Source: an uncultured Saprospiraceae bacterium (GTDB lineage Bacteria > Bacteroidota > Bacteroidia > Chitinophagales > Saprospiraceae). From it: a stretch of DNA of 64,000 bases. Within the stretch, counting starts at the first letter, position 1. The number at the start of each line of letters is the position of its first letter. Below the pieces are notes generated by a model. That model was given only the letters and a program-made list of their open reading frames with translations, was not told where the DNA came from and did not search any database. The stretch is from assembly GCA_937959115.1 (NCBI GenBank), contig CALGAW010000025.1:62001-126000 (forward strand), read 5' to 3'. Of this stretch, positions 17,750 through 27,913 are shown piece by piece. Both the position numbers and the translations under genes were made by a program.

Positions 17750-20700
17750 TTATTCAAAGTAAACAAGTCGCTCAGAGTCTGTATCATTTAAGATATTACA
17801 TTCACCGCCACTAAATGGTACAATAGAGGCTGTAACTGTAGTCTGTCCGTCTGTTGCTTGTGGATCGTAAGTTGCTTCAAATCCAAATGCTTCAGTTGCA
17901 CCACCACCAATGACCAGTCCTGGTCCATTATACTGGAAGGTACAAACAATTGGATTACAGCCAAGGAACGTCCAAACAGCGTTGTTAACAGGTGTTAAGG
18001 CAACAGAAGTCAATGTCGGATCCCAAACATAAGTCAAACGAGGATCAGCTGGCATTCTCACAATAATTTGAGAACCGTCTGTATCGATACCCTCAAGCTC
18101 CGTAATTTCAACCGCAACGCCTACTGAAGAAACACCAGCAATATTACCAGGTAGTATTGTAGTAATTGGAGTTAAATCAGGACAAGGCAATACACAATCT
18201 GATTGGTCTGCCGTTACAGGTAAAGTGATGCTTCCATCCACAAAGTCACATTCATCTAGTGGGTCAGTTTCGTCAGTACATTCAGTAACATTATTCACGC
18301 CGTCTCCATCACAATCGGCACTTCCGATTGGATTTGAAGGATCGTCCGTCAATATTACACAAATATCCATGCCTTCAGCAACGATAACAGCGCAATCATC
18401 GACTGCATCTGCTGGATCACCACCATTTTTACATTCTGTCCAGTTATCAATTCCTCCACCATCACAATCCATTGTAGACATTGGGTTTGTAGGATCGTAG
18501 TTTATAATTTGACAGATATTGATTGCATTATCCATTGCTGACTGACAATCGTCACTTGGCATAACTGGATTCTCTCCACTTGAACACTCATCTAGATTAG
18601 AGATTCCACCACCATCACAGTCCATACCTGCTAATGGATGTGTGGGATCACCGTTAATTAGAGCGCAAAGATCAAGACCAGCTGCCATTGCTACCATACA
18701 ATCATCAGAGGCGTCTAATGGATCCCCTCCTTCAGCACATTCTTCAGCATTTGTAACTCCACCACCATCACAATCAAGTGTTCCTAGAGGGCTAGTTGAA
18801 TCTAGTAGTATTTCAGCACAAATATCAATCGTGCCTGCGGAAGCATCTTCGCAGAGTGATGGAGGACAATTAGCATCGTCAATAGGATCACTTGGATCAC
18901 CACCGTTCATACACTCATCTAAGTTAGGTATTCCGCCATTATCACAATCTAAGCTAGCCCAAGGATGAGCAGGATCTTGATCAATTATAACACAAAGATC
19001 TAAACCTGCAATTACTGCTGAATGACAATCGTCCATTGGATCATTAGGATCTCCAGCACCGTCAACACATTCAGTATAGTTGTCAACTCCTCCGTTATCG
19101 CAATCTAGCGAAGCCATTGGGTGATTTGCATCATATCCAATTAGAGCACAGATGTCAAGACTTGCATCTTTTGCCACCATGCAATCATCAGCAGGATCAG
19201 AAGGATCTCCGCCATTCTCGCATTCAGTATAGTTATCAACTCCGCCGTTATCGCAATCCTGAGCACCCATTGGATGTGTAGGGTCACCGTTAATTACAGC
19301 ACAGATATCTTCACCTTCAGCAATTGTTGAATAACAATCATCTGCTGGATCCGTTGGATTTCCTCCATTATCACATTCTGTTTGGTTATCTACACCACCA
19401 CCGTCACAATCTAGTGTTGCGATAGGGCTGGTTGGATTTACAATAATAATCGTGCAAATATCAGCATTTACATCCATTGCAGCTTCACAATCATCTGCAG
19501 GATCGCTTGGGTCTTCGCCATTTGCACATTCGATCCAGTTTGGAATACCACCATTATCACAATCGCTTGTAGCCATTGGATGTGTAGGATCATAATTGAT
19601 AATCGCACAAATGTTTACACTATCTGCCATTGCAGCAATACAATCATCTGCAGGATCGTTAGGATCACTTCCAATCTCGCATTCCGACCAATTCGACATT
19701 CCACCACCGTCACAGTCTTGATCCGCTAATGGATGATTTGGATCACCGTCAATAATCGCACAAACGTTAAGGTTACATAAGATAACAGCTTCACAGTCAT
19801 CACTTGGATCATTTGGATCAGTCCCGTGTTGACACTCATGAGCATTATCAACTCCACCGTTATCACAATCAAGGGATGCAAGTGGATGGTTTCCATTGTT
19901 TGATACAATAATTATACAAACATCAATATCTTCATCAATTACTGTTTCACAGTCATCAGCTGGATCTAAAGGATCTTCACCACTAATACATTCAGTATAG
20001 TTATCAACACCACCCTCATCACAATCTAAATCAGAAAGTGGATGATTTGGATCGTAATTAATCAACATGCAAATATTAACTCCACCATCTTCAGCAACCT
20101 GGCAATCGTCAGAGGCCTCAAAAGGATCACCACTATTTGCACACTCAATATAATTAGGAACACCGCCATTATCGCAATCTAAAGATGCTAGAGGATGAGC
20201 GGGATCTAATGCAATTGCTGCACAGATATCAACTCCAGCAGTTTCTGCAATAGTGCAATCATCAGAGGCTTCAGAAGGATCACCACCATTTGCACATTCA
20301 ATATAGTTTGGCACACCACCGTTATCACAGTCAAGTGAAGCAAGTGGGCTATTTGGATCACTTAGAAGAATCGCACAGATATCTACATTATTCTTAATTG
20401 CAGTTTCACAAGGATCGACTGGACATCCAGCATCATCAATCGGATCGCTTGGATTTGTTCCATTTACACATTCAATATAGTTTGGCACACCACCTTCATC
20501 GCAATCAAGCGAAGTCCATGGATGCGTACCTGGCTGAGTCAGTATAATGGCGCAAATATCCATCCCAGCATCGGCTGCAACTTCACAATCATCAATTGGA
20601 GTAGAAGGATTACCACCATTTGTGCATTCCGTGTAATTATCTACGCCTCCGCTATCACAATCTTGTGTTGCTAGAGGGTGTGTTGGATCTGCATTGATCA

Positions 20701-23700
20701 ATACACAGATATCTAACCCAGCAGCAATAGCTGCTTGACAGTCATCTGATGGAAGACCAGGATCTGTATTATTGTTACACTCTGTTTGATTATCAACTCC
20801 TCCATTATCACAATCTTGTGTTGCAAGTGGTGAGTTAGGAGCGTTACCAATCAAGTCACAGATATCAATTTCTAAAGTAACTGCTGCATTACAATCATCT
20901 GAAGCTTCTAATGGGTCAGTTCCTGCAGCACATTCAGAACCATTTGTGATTCCACCGCTATCACAATCTAATGTTGCAAGTGGATGACTTGGATCAGCTA
21001 AAATTGTAGCGCAAATATCAATTGTACCTGCTGTTGCAAGTGCACAGAAATCACAAGATCCTTCATCCAAGATTACAGAGGTCGTAAAGCTACAGTTATT
21101 CACATCTAAAATTGTTACAGCATAAGTTCCTGCAGACAATCCAGTAGCTGTAGCAGTAGTTTGAGCTCCTGCTGCTGCATCCCACACATAAGCGTATGGA
21201 GAAGTTCCTCCGGTAGCCGTAGCAGATGCTGAACCATCACTATATCCTTGACAAGAAGCATCCGTTATGCTTACAGTTGCTGAAAGTAAATCTGGTTCAG
21301 TGACTATTACTGCAGCTGTTTCTGAACATCCATTAGCATCGGAAACAGTTACTGTGTAAGCACCAGCAGCAAGGCCTGAAGCCGCTGCACTCGTTTGCCC
21401 AGTACTCCAAGCATATGTATACGGAGAAGTTCCTCCTGTTGCTGAAGCCATTGCACTTCCGTCCGTCTCTCCATTACAATTAACTTGAGCAGTTATTGTC
21501 GCGGATGCCATTAGCAAGGGTGGCTGTGTTATTGTAACAGCTCCATTTACAGTACATCCATTAGCATCGGTTGCAGTAACAGTGTAAGAACCAGCTCCTA
21601 GACCAGAAGCTGTGCTACTGGTTTCACTATTAGACCATAAGTAAGTATAAGGAGAAGTACCGCCAGCAACTGTTGCCGTAGCAACTGCATCGGTATCTCC
21701 ATTACAACTTAATGTAGAAGCTGTAGTAGTTAGAGTCAAGGCAATTGCCTCTTCAATTAAGATAGAATCAACTAAAACGCAACCTGCAGCATCAGAAACA
21801 GTTACAATTGCCATTCCTCCAGCTAAACCTGAAATAGTGGCAGTTGCTTGTCCATCAGCCCAAGCATAAGTATATGGTGCAACTCCGTTTGTTGCAGTTG
21901 CAGTTGCTGTTCCATCGCTAGCTCCATTGCAACTTACATCTGTACCTGTCAAAGTAGCAGACAAATTACAGAATTCAGGAATCAAGCACCATTTTACAAG
22001 TTGACCATCATCTGCTGCTTTTTCATCATCAACGACGCAAAGAATCCAATCTCCATTAAAGATTTCTCCATCAACATCGGATAAAGAACCACTTGGCACA
22101 AATACACCAACTGTTGGCTGACCACAAACTAATGTACCACCCTCGTCATCAAACTCGATGTCCATATCATTATTTTGACCGCATTGATCAAGCATTAGAT
22201 CAATCACAGCGCCACCAGGACTTTTAAGTACAATGTCTAGATCTTCTAACCATGTATGATCAATCTTCACAACCACATTTAAATCAGTTAATGGGAATGG
22301 TACTCCTGTTACAGTAATTGTATCAATTGCATCTAGATCGTTTCTTCCATCAATATCTTTAGCTGGTGAACTAGAATAAGCGCCACAGTTATCTGAAGGA
22401 ATGTAACAGCTTGCAGGTGCAGTGAATAAGGCTGCAGAATCTAATGCACATGTAGTATCATCAGAAAATAAAGCACTAACGGTTACCGCTAATCCATTTG
22501 ATTGTAAACCCGTTAAAACAACGGTTTGAGGACTTGTTCCAATTGGAAATGATTGTCCATTTACGTCTAGGGTTCCAGTAGTTGGTGGTGTAGAGTAAGT
22601 TATAGTGACTTCTTGAGTATATTCATTCGTTAAAACATCACACGTCGTTTGAGTACCTGCTGTGATTTCAGTGATACTGCAAGCAGAAGTAATCGTACCA
22701 AAGGCACAAATTTCAAAACTACCTGTTTGGTCATTGTTATAATCCCACGCTCTTAAATAATAGGTACCTGGGGTTAATCCTGTAAAGATAAATGGCCATC
22801 CTGATCCAAATTCTGTACAATCTTCTTCAGTTAAAATGCCGCAAGTTCCTGAATATAAGGATGCAGCAACACTTGTCCAAGACACATTTTGCACATCAAA
22901 GGTAACTTCACCAGATGCTGGAACAGTAACCTCATACCAAAGGTCGCCACCTCCATATGCCCCACAAGTTGGGTCTGGCACACTAGAATCAGTTGCACTT
23001 GTATTATCACCAACAGTCCATGTAGCACATGAATCAGCTTGAACTGGTAACATTTCAGCGATCGCACATGAATCGTTTGCAGGAGGAGGAGGCAAAGTAC
23101 CGATGCAAAGATCGAACGTTTGGCTACTTGTTGATCCCCAACTATGCACTCTGACGAAATATGTTGTACCGACTGTAAGGCCTGTTATTGTGCTTGTATT
23201 CGGATCACTACAACCAAGAGAAGTCAACGTTCCGCAGGCTCCAGAGAATATCTCATGTCCCATGTCAGTGCTTGTTCCATTAACTATGGCAACATTTTGT
23301 ACTTGAAAAACGTGAGCAATATCTGTTGCTACAAATGAGAACCAAACATCATCATTAGCATTGCCAGTGCATCCTGGTAGCGATTCGGTTCCTGAAACTG
23401 TTGAACCTGATACTACAGAGCCACAATTTAAATCTGCGTTTACTGGCGCGGAAACTGCTCCGGCACAATCGTCATTTACAGGTGGAGGGGGTTCAGTTCC
23501 AATACATAGATCGAAGGTTTGGCTACTTGTTGATGACCAACTATAGACTCTAACAAAATAGGTGTCGCCTATTGTAAGTCCATTTACGGTGCTTGAATTT
23601 GGATCACTGCAACCAACAGAGGTCAATGCTCCACAAGTACCAGAGAATATTTCATGTGCCATATCTGTACTCGTTCCAGATACAGCAACTATGTTTTGAA

Positions 23701-25159
23701 CGGTAAGTGTATGAGTAGTATCAGTTGCAACAAACGAAAACCATACATCGTCATTTGCAGTACCTGTGCATCCTGGTAAAGATTCTGTTCCTGAAACTGT
23801 AGTACCAGAAACAACGGAACCACAACTTAAATCAGGATTTACTGGTGCAGTTAGAGCGCCCGCACATTCATCATTTGCTGGTGGACCGGGTGGTGTTCCT
23901 ATACATAAATCAAATGTTTGACGGCTTGATGAAAAGTAACTATATACTCGAACAAAATAAGTAGTCCCAACAGTTAATCCGCTAACGCTACTTGAATTTG
24001 GATCGCTACACTTTAATGAGGTAAGTGTTCCGCAACTTCCAGAAAATACTTCATGCATCATGTCGACACTAGTACCAGAAACAGCAGTAATGTTCGATAT
24101 CTCGAAAGTATGTGCCGCATTGGTTGCAACAAATGAGAACCAAACGTCATCGTTTGCAGTTCCTGCACATCCAGGCATTGACTGTAGAGCGTCAAGTGTA
24201 GTTCCTGAGACCACTGCGCCACAAAGTTCATCTGCATTTACAGGAGCAGTAATCGCTCCAGTACAATCATCATTTGCAGGTGGTGGTGGTGGTGTCCCAA
24301 TACAAAGATCAAAGGTCTGTCGACTAGTAGCCAACGAACTGTAAACTCTTACAAAATAAGTGTTGCCTATGGTCAATCCTGCTGCAGAGCTAGTATTCGG
24401 GTCACTACAATTTAAAGAGACAGTTGTTCCACAGCTACCGGAAAATACTTCGTGCACCATATTTGTACTTGTGCCTGAGACAGCAACAACATTAGATACT
24501 TCAAAAGTATGAGATGTATTTGTTGCAACAAATGAGAACCAAACATCGTCATCTGCTGTGCCTGTGCATCCAGCCATAGATTGTGTTGCATCAAGTGTTG
24601 TTCCAGAAACTACTGAGCCACAAAGTTCATCTGCATTTACTGGCGCTGTCACTGCACCACTACAATCATCATTTGCGGGTGGTGGTGGAGGTGTAATCAA
24701 TGTTACATCCAAGCAAAAATCTGTATCATCTGGAGTACCCCAGCTTGAAACTACTATATAATAGGTGGTTCCATTAGCAAGAATAGGGGTAGTAGCACTT
24801 AAATCCAACGTACTATTTCCATTTACATCTGATCCAATACAAGTTGGACTATTTACTGGGCAATCATCAAGGATGAATACTCCTGCATATGTTTCAGTAA
24901 TAGATGATAAATCTACCTGAACACCATTTATACCATCTCCGACAATACTAAACCAGTATTCGTCATCATTATAAAATGAATTGCATGGGTTTGCTGGTGT
25001 GCCGCCTGCATTTGGAAAATCTCCAACTTGTCCTTGTGAACTGCCACATTGCTGAGTTCCAACAGTTACTGGAACTGCGGATGCACATGTTGCTTGAGAA
25101 AAAAGTTGATTTTGAACCAAAAACAGGGGAATAACTAAAAAGAATAAATACTTATTCAT
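17750..25159 (-). CDS. Giant secreted repeat protein: PPC-like repeats, P-domain, four SprB repeats, 18 cysteine-rich TSP3-like repeats
   Basis: 2469 residues with a signal peptide (MNKYLFFLVIPLFLVQNQLFSQ). Order: a first pre-peptidase-C-like domain (about 24-158); four near-identical 133-residue repeats opening [AV]NDDCxGA and ending QTFDLCIGT, plus a fifth divergent copy (about 160-823), joined by proline runs; a short linker domain; a proprotein-convertase P-domain (about 921-1064, with DLDIVLKSPGG and FNGDWILCVVDD); four SprB-type repeats (about 1066-1366, SCNGxxDG...TDANGC); 18 tandem 49-59-residue calcium-type repeats (about 1367-2306); and a DUF11-like end. No protease domain accompanies the P-domain. 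I see no type IX C-terminal signal domain. A cell-surface or matrix role is likely. Alone in its transcript. Confidence 0.92.
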   Translation of the reverse strand: MNKYLFFLVIPLFLVQNQLFSQATCASAVPVTVGTQQCGSSQGQVGDFPNAGGTPANPCNSFYNDDEYWFSIVGDGINGVQVDLSSITETYAGVFILDDCPVNSPTCIGSDVNGNSTLDLSATTPILANGTTYYIVVSSWGTPDDTDFCLDVTLITPPPPPANDDCSGAVTAPVNADELCGSVVSGTTLDATQSMAGCTGTADDDVWFSFVATNTSHTFEVSNVVAVSGTSTNMVHEVFSGSCGTTVSLNCSDPNTSSAAGLTIGNTYFVRVYSSLATSRQTFDLCIGTPPPPPANDDCTGAITAPVNADELCGAVVSGTTLDALQSMPGCAGTANDDVWFSFVATNAAHTFEISNITAVSGTSVDMMHEVFSGSCGTLTSLKCSDPNSSSVSGLTVGTTYFVRVYSYFSSSRQTFDLCIGTPPGPPANDECAGALTAPVNPDLSCGSVVSGTTVSGTESLPGCTGTANDDVWFSFVATDTTHTLTVQNIVAVSGTSTDMAHEIFSGTCGALTSVGCSDPNSSTVNGLTIGDTYFVRVYSWSSTSSQTFDLCIGTEPPPPVNDDCAGAVSAPVNADLNCGSVVSGSTVSGTESLPGCTGNANDDVWFSFVATDIAHVFQVQNVAIVNGTSTDMGHEIFSGACGTLTSLGCSDPNTSTITGLTVGTTYFVRVHSWGSTSSQTFDLCIGTLPPPPANDSCAIAEMLPVQADSCATWTVGDNTSATDSSVPDPTCGAYGGGDLWYEVTVPASGEVTFDVQNVSWTSVAASLYSGTCGILTEEDCTEFGSGWPFIFTGLTPGTYYLRAWDYNNDQTGSFEICAFGTITSACSITEITAGTQTTCDVLTNEYTQEVTITYSTPPTTGTLDVNGQSFPIGTSPQTVVLTGLQSNGLAVTVSALFSDDTTCALDSAALFTAPASCYIPSDNCGAYSSSPAKDIDGRNDLDAIDTITVTGVPFPLTDLNVVVKIDHTWLEDLDIVLKSPGGAVIDLMLDQCGQNNDMDIEFDDEGGTLVCGQPTVGVFVPSGSLSDVDGEIFNGDWILCVVDDEKAADDGQLVKWCLIPEFCNLSATLTGTDVSCNGASDGTATATATNGVAPYTYAWADGQATATISGLAGGMAIVTVSDAAGCVLVDSILIEEAIALTLTTTASTLSCNGDTDAVATATVAGGTSPYTYLWSNSETSSTASGLGAGSYTVTATDANGCTVNGAVTITQPPLLMASATITAQVNCNGETDGSAMASATGGTSPYTYAWSTGQTSAAASGLAAGAYTVTVSDANGCSETAAVIVTEPDLLSATVSITDASCQGYSDGSASATATGGTSPYAYVWDAAAGAQTTATATGLSAGTYAVTILDVNNCSFTTSVILDEGSCDFCALATAGTIDICATILADPSHPLATLDCDSGGITNGSECAAGTDPLEASDDCNAAVTLEIDICDLIGNAPNSPLATQDCDNGGVDNQTECNNNTDPGLPSDDCQAAIAAGLDICVLINADPTHPLATQDCDSGGVDNYTECTNGGNPSTPIDDCEVAADAGMDICAIILTQPGTHPWTSLDCDEGGVPNYIECVNGTNPSDPIDDAGCPVDPCETAIKNNVDICAILLSDPNSPLASLDCDNGGVPNYIECANGGDPSEASDDCTIAETAGVDICAAIALDPAHPLASLDCDNGGVPNYIECANSGDPFEASDDCQVAEDGGVNICMLINYDPNHPLSDLDCDEGGVDNYTECISGEDPLDPADDCETVIDEDIDVCIIIVSNNGNHPLASLDCDNGGVDNAHECQHGTDPNDPSDDCEAVILCNLNVCAIIDGDPNHPLADQDCDGGGMSNWSECEIGSDPNDPADDCIAAMADSVNICAIINYDPTHPMATSDCDNGGIPNWIECANGEDPSDPADDCEAAMDVNADICTIIIVNPTSPIATLDCDGGGVDNQTECDNGGNPTDPADDCYSTIAEGEDICAVINGDPTHPMGAQDCDNGGVDNYTECENGGDPSDPADDCMVAKDASLDICALIGYDANHPMASLDCDNGGVDNYTECVDGAGDPNDPMDDCHSAVIAGLDLCVIIDQDPAHPWASLDCDNGGIPNLDECMNGGDPSDPIDDANCPPSLCEDASAGTIDICAEILLDSTSPLGTLDCDGGGVTNAEECAEGGDPLDASDDCMVAMAAGLDLCALINGDPTHPLAGMDCDGGGISNLDECSSGENPVMPSDDCQSAMDNAINICQIINYDPTNPMSTMDCDGGGIDNWTECKNGGDPADAVDDCAVIVAEGMDICVILTDDPSNPIGSADCDGDGVNNVTECTDETDPLDECDFVDGSITLPVTADQSDCVLPCPDLTPITTILPGNIAGVSSVGVAVEITELEGIDTDGSQIIVRMPADPRLTYVWDPTLTSVALTPVNNAVWTFLGCNPIVCTFQYNGPGLVIGGGATEAFGFEATYDPQATDGQTTVTASIVPFSGGECNILNDTDSERLVYFE
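18240..21060 (-). repeat. 18-copy tandem repeat (about 153 bp, 51 residues) inside the giant gene
   Basis: Each unit follows DDCxxAxxxxxDICxxI, then a Pro/His stretch (DPxHPLAxxDCDxGG), then VxNxxECxxGxDPxDP. Eighteen copies can be counted. Each has four cysteines at fixed places. The last copy reads DCDGDGVNNVTEC, the classic thrombospondin type 3 calcium loop, which identifies the origin of the unit. Copies 4 and 14 carry a 7-8-residue insertion before the final Cys. Confidence 0.9.
22690..24690 (-). repeat. About 400-bp tandem repeats (133-residue PPC-like modules)
   Basis: Four close copies and one divergent copy, with unit boundaries at the NDDC/NDEC/NDSC motif near nt 24680, 24275, 23880, 23475 and 23080. 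Conserved blocks include DDVWFSFVAT, HExFSGxCG, CSDPN and TYFVRVYS. Confidence 0.85.
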
Positions 25160-25759
25160 AGCTCGTGAATGGGTTTAATTAATTAAATTTGGTTTCCTTG
25201 TTGGTTGTTATAGCGGGATATAACTGTTGTAAAAGTACTATTAATTAGTGGCTAAACAAAAAATAATTCCCTTACAATTCAGGATTTAAAATAGAAATAA
25301 AAAAATTACAAACTAATAATTCATTGAATATGTTTAATTTACACCATGAATTAGATTCTATTATAAATACATTGAAATTAACATCTATCGAATTAAGATC
25401 TAAATATTCTACTTATTTTTTTTTATAAAATACTTTCCAATTCATAATTTACAAACCTTTTTATATGACTATATTAAATGAATTAGCAATAATTTTAAAA
25501 AATTAATTTTATTTAAAAGTAAGATTTGTTTCATTTTTATACGATCTAAAAAACAAGACCAATAGAAAATTCGTATTAATATTTGTAATTTGCGCTCCAC
25601 GTTAATATTCCAACCCCAAACAAGTTTTAAATAAAGAAAATCACTTTTTTTGGTAACCTTTTTGCTATTAATACAGTCTAAACACTAAAATAGCTGATGT
25701 TGAATCAAAAATAGTTTGGTTTAAACCTACTCGATCAGAAGAATCATAATTTAGTTTAC
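25160..25759. other. 600-bp AT-rich divergent intergenic region
   Basis: Separates the divergent giant gene and the propeller protein. Apart from the minus-strand promoter at 25230-25260, it holds only AT-rich sequence with several poly-A/T runs. The only ATG-started frame of note (from 25330, 32 codons) has no supporting features. Confidence 0.5.
25230..25260 (-). promoter_or_regulatory. Bacteroidota-type promoter of the giant repeat gene
   Basis: On the minus strand TTTG (25260-25257) is followed after exactly 19 bases by TACTTTTA (25237-25230), matching TTTG-N19-TAnnTTTG except for the last base. The ATG lies about 70 bases downstream at 25159. Confidence 0.65.
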
Positions 25760-27823
25760 ATGAATAATTTTTTACTTACAATCCTGTTTACTGCATTTTC
25801 ATTTTGTGCATTTAGCCAAATTCCTAGCAGTGGTGTCATATTAAAAAACTTTTCAAAAAGCCTTAAAGTTGTAAATGCAGATGATGGAGGATACATGGTA
25901 GTAGGCCTTGACAGACAAGGTCAATATAATGAACAGCTTAATCGCGAAGCCAAAAAGTGTTATTACCTAACCAAACTTGATAAATCTGGTAATTTAAGAT
26001 TAAGAAACATTTCTAAGTTACAAACTGACGAAATGATTCATGAGATGTGGAATATTAATGGGCCAAATTATATAATAATCAAGTCAAAAGGTGATACTAA
26101 AAATAAACTAAACAATAATTTCTTCATCCAAGAAATAAATGAAGCAAACATAGTTTTGTGGGAAAAAGAAATTGGGAATTACTCAAAATTGGGATTTATT
26201 TCTGGTGATGTAGATAATAAGGAATCCTTTAAACTCTTGTTTGAAATCAAAAATGGTAATTACGAGTTGTTATCTTTTAACAATAAAGGAAGTAAACAAT
26301 GGAGTAAAATGCTTAACCTAGGTAGCAGCCGCAATATTAATTCCATAAAAGTATCGTCAAAAAATGAAATTCTTGTTGTTGGAGGAATTGAAAAGGTAAA
26401 ACAGCGAAATGAATATTTTGATGAACTGTTTGCCATGTTGTTAGATGAAAAAGGAATTACAAAATGGGAAAAATACTACCCAACCAAAGGAAGTAGCACG
26501 GGTATTAAAGCTTTCCCTGAAGGTGATGGTTTTGTGATCGGAGGTAGTATTCAGAACAACAGATATAAGGACAAAGGAATTAATAAAGCCTATCTATATG
26601 AAGGTCCCGAGCAAATTCGAGTATTAAAAATCAGTGAATCAGGACAGGTAAACTGGGACAGGAAATACGGTGGTTTTGGAACTGAAAAATTTAGAGATAT
26701 CAGTGTCTGGAACAATAATAAAATCGTTGTGTTTGGCTCTAATGATCAATCCGACAATCAAGTTTCTTACAACTATGGGAAAAATGACATTTGGATTTTC
26801 AGCCTGAATATGAAAGGTAAATTGATCAAAGAACAAAGCTTTGGTAGTAAGGACAATGAAATGTTCAACTATCAATTACTTGATTCTAAAGGAGATTATG
26901 TAGTGTTTGGGGAAGTCGGACGATGGAACAATACCTCACAATGGGTATTTACCTTAGAGGACGAATTTTATGCTTATCTAAATTCTGAAAAGGGAATGCC
27001 TACGAAAGATACCATTCAATATCTCATTGTTGATAGCTTAAACACAAAAAAAGACTACGACAAATTCCTTTGGTATCACCTCTTTCACAAACAAGATGGC
27101 ATCGCAAATAAGGAGTACTTGAAAAACATGAAAAATGGTGACTTGATCAAATATGATTGGAATAAGGATGAAAAACTTGACTTGCTAGTGTTTGGTGAAG
27201 ATATAGATGAAAACTATATTCTTTATGCAATTATCAGCGACAGAGGAACTTACGAAAGTGTTGATCTTTATAATCTGAATCATATTACGGACTTTGATTT
27301 GGATACTGCAACGATCAATGGCACCAATGTAATAATAGTAGAACAAAATGCCATGAATTGGAAGAAGCCAAAGGCAGATACTCTATCTTATGTAAATAAT
27401 AATTTCATCAATTTCAACGGTACTCCAATCAAAGAGAAGGAGGTTAAGGTGATTGAATATGAAATGACAGACAACGTCTCCCTTCCAGTAATCTTAAGGC
27501 TTTCTAGCGATAAGAAATTTGAAGCGTACACCTTTAATGATGAAAAGAAATACGATAAGAAAATTGGAGAATGGAAAACTTCGAAAGCTCAATTTAATCG
27601 TATTATGGATTACGTGACTACAATACGATTTGGTAGTGAAGATGGTTATTATTCTGAATTGAATCCCTACAAAAACAAGCTTTCCGTCTCCCTAAAGGAT
27701 GGAGAACAACTTGTGCAGTCTGGGTGTAATCCATGTGCAAACCTTAGAACTTATAGGCTCTTACATGACATGTTTGAGCAAGAATATAAGAATATCGCTA
27801 TTCAATATCGATCTGGATGGTAA
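25760..27823 (+). CDS. Secreted beta-propeller-like protein, unknown function
   Basis: 687 residues with a signal peptide (MNNFLLTILFTAFSFCAFSQ). The region from about residue 35 to 400 contains blade-like repeats of the form DGGYMVVGLDRQ, GDGFVIGGSIQNN, VNWDRKYGGFGTEKF and NDIWIFSLNMKGKL, resembling the YGGS-type propeller of the giant protein at 52-63.6 kb. The C-terminal 280 residues (about 400-687) are not recognised; they contain a calcium-like YDWNKDEKLDLLVFGED segment and a Cys pair in QSGCNPCANLRTYRLL near the end. No type IX secretion domain is evident, so the protein may be periplasmic or outer-membrane associated. Confidence 0.75.
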   Translation: MNNFLLTILFTAFSFCAFSQIPSSGVILKNFSKSLKVVNADDGGYMVVGLDRQGQYNEQLNREAKKCYYLTKLDKSGNLRLRNISKLQTDEMIHEMWNINGPNYIIIKSKGDTKNKLNNNFFIQEINEANIVLWEKEIGNYSKLGFISGDVDNKESFKLLFEIKNGNYELLSFNNKGSKQWSKMLNLGSSRNINSIKVSSKNEILVVGGIEKVKQRNEYFDELFAMLLDEKGITKWEKYYPTKGSSTGIKAFPEGDGFVIGGSIQNNRYKDKGINKAYLYEGPEQIRVLKISESGQVNWDRKYGGFGTEKFRDISVWNNNKIVVFGSNDQSDNQVSYNYGKNDIWIFSLNMKGKLIKEQSFGSKDNEMFNYQLLDSKGDYVVFGEVGRWNNTSQWVFTLEDEFYAYLNSEKGMPTKDTIQYLIVDSLNTKKDYDKFLWYHLFHKQDGIANKEYLKNMKNGDLIKYDWNKDEKLDLLVFGEDIDENYILYAIISDRGTYESVDLYNLNHITDFDLDTATINGTNVIIVEQNAMNWKKPKADTLSYVNNNFINFNGTPIKEKEVKVIEYEMTDNVSLPVILRLSSDKKFEAYTFNDEKKYDKKIGEWKTSKAQFNRIMDYVTTIRFGSEDGYYSELNPYKNKLSVSLKDGEQLVQSGCNPCANLRTYRLLHDMFEQEYKNIAIQYRSGW

Positions 27824-27826
27824 GTT

Positions 27827-27872
27827 TAGAAGCGATCGGAAGTAGGAAGACCTAAGACGGAAGTAGCTTCTA
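27827..27872. other. Inverted repeat between convergent genes
   Basis: TAGAAGC (27827-27833) and GCTTCTA (27866-27872) are perfect complements with a 32-base spacer that contains two GGAAGTAG copies. It could act as a weak bidirectional terminator; no T run follows. Confidence 0.3.
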
Positions 27873-27913
27873 GACATCTCCTATGGTCAACCTTCTTTTA
27901 GCAACCTATTTCT

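Noticed and set aside
18240-21060. The regular 153-bp repeats as a possible CRISPR or satellite array
   Set aside because: The repeat unit stays in frame, codes for a conserved 51-residue pattern, and varies mostly at the protein-neutral or chemically similar level; spacers are absent.
22831-24761. Many short frames on both strands within the giant repeat genes
   Set aside because: They repeat with the period of the tandem modules and are shadows of the repeat coding sequence.
25330-25428. A 32-codon ATG-started frame in the large intergenic region
   Set aside because: It is AT-rich, ends in a poly-T run, has no promoter or partner, and resembles nothing; likely chance.
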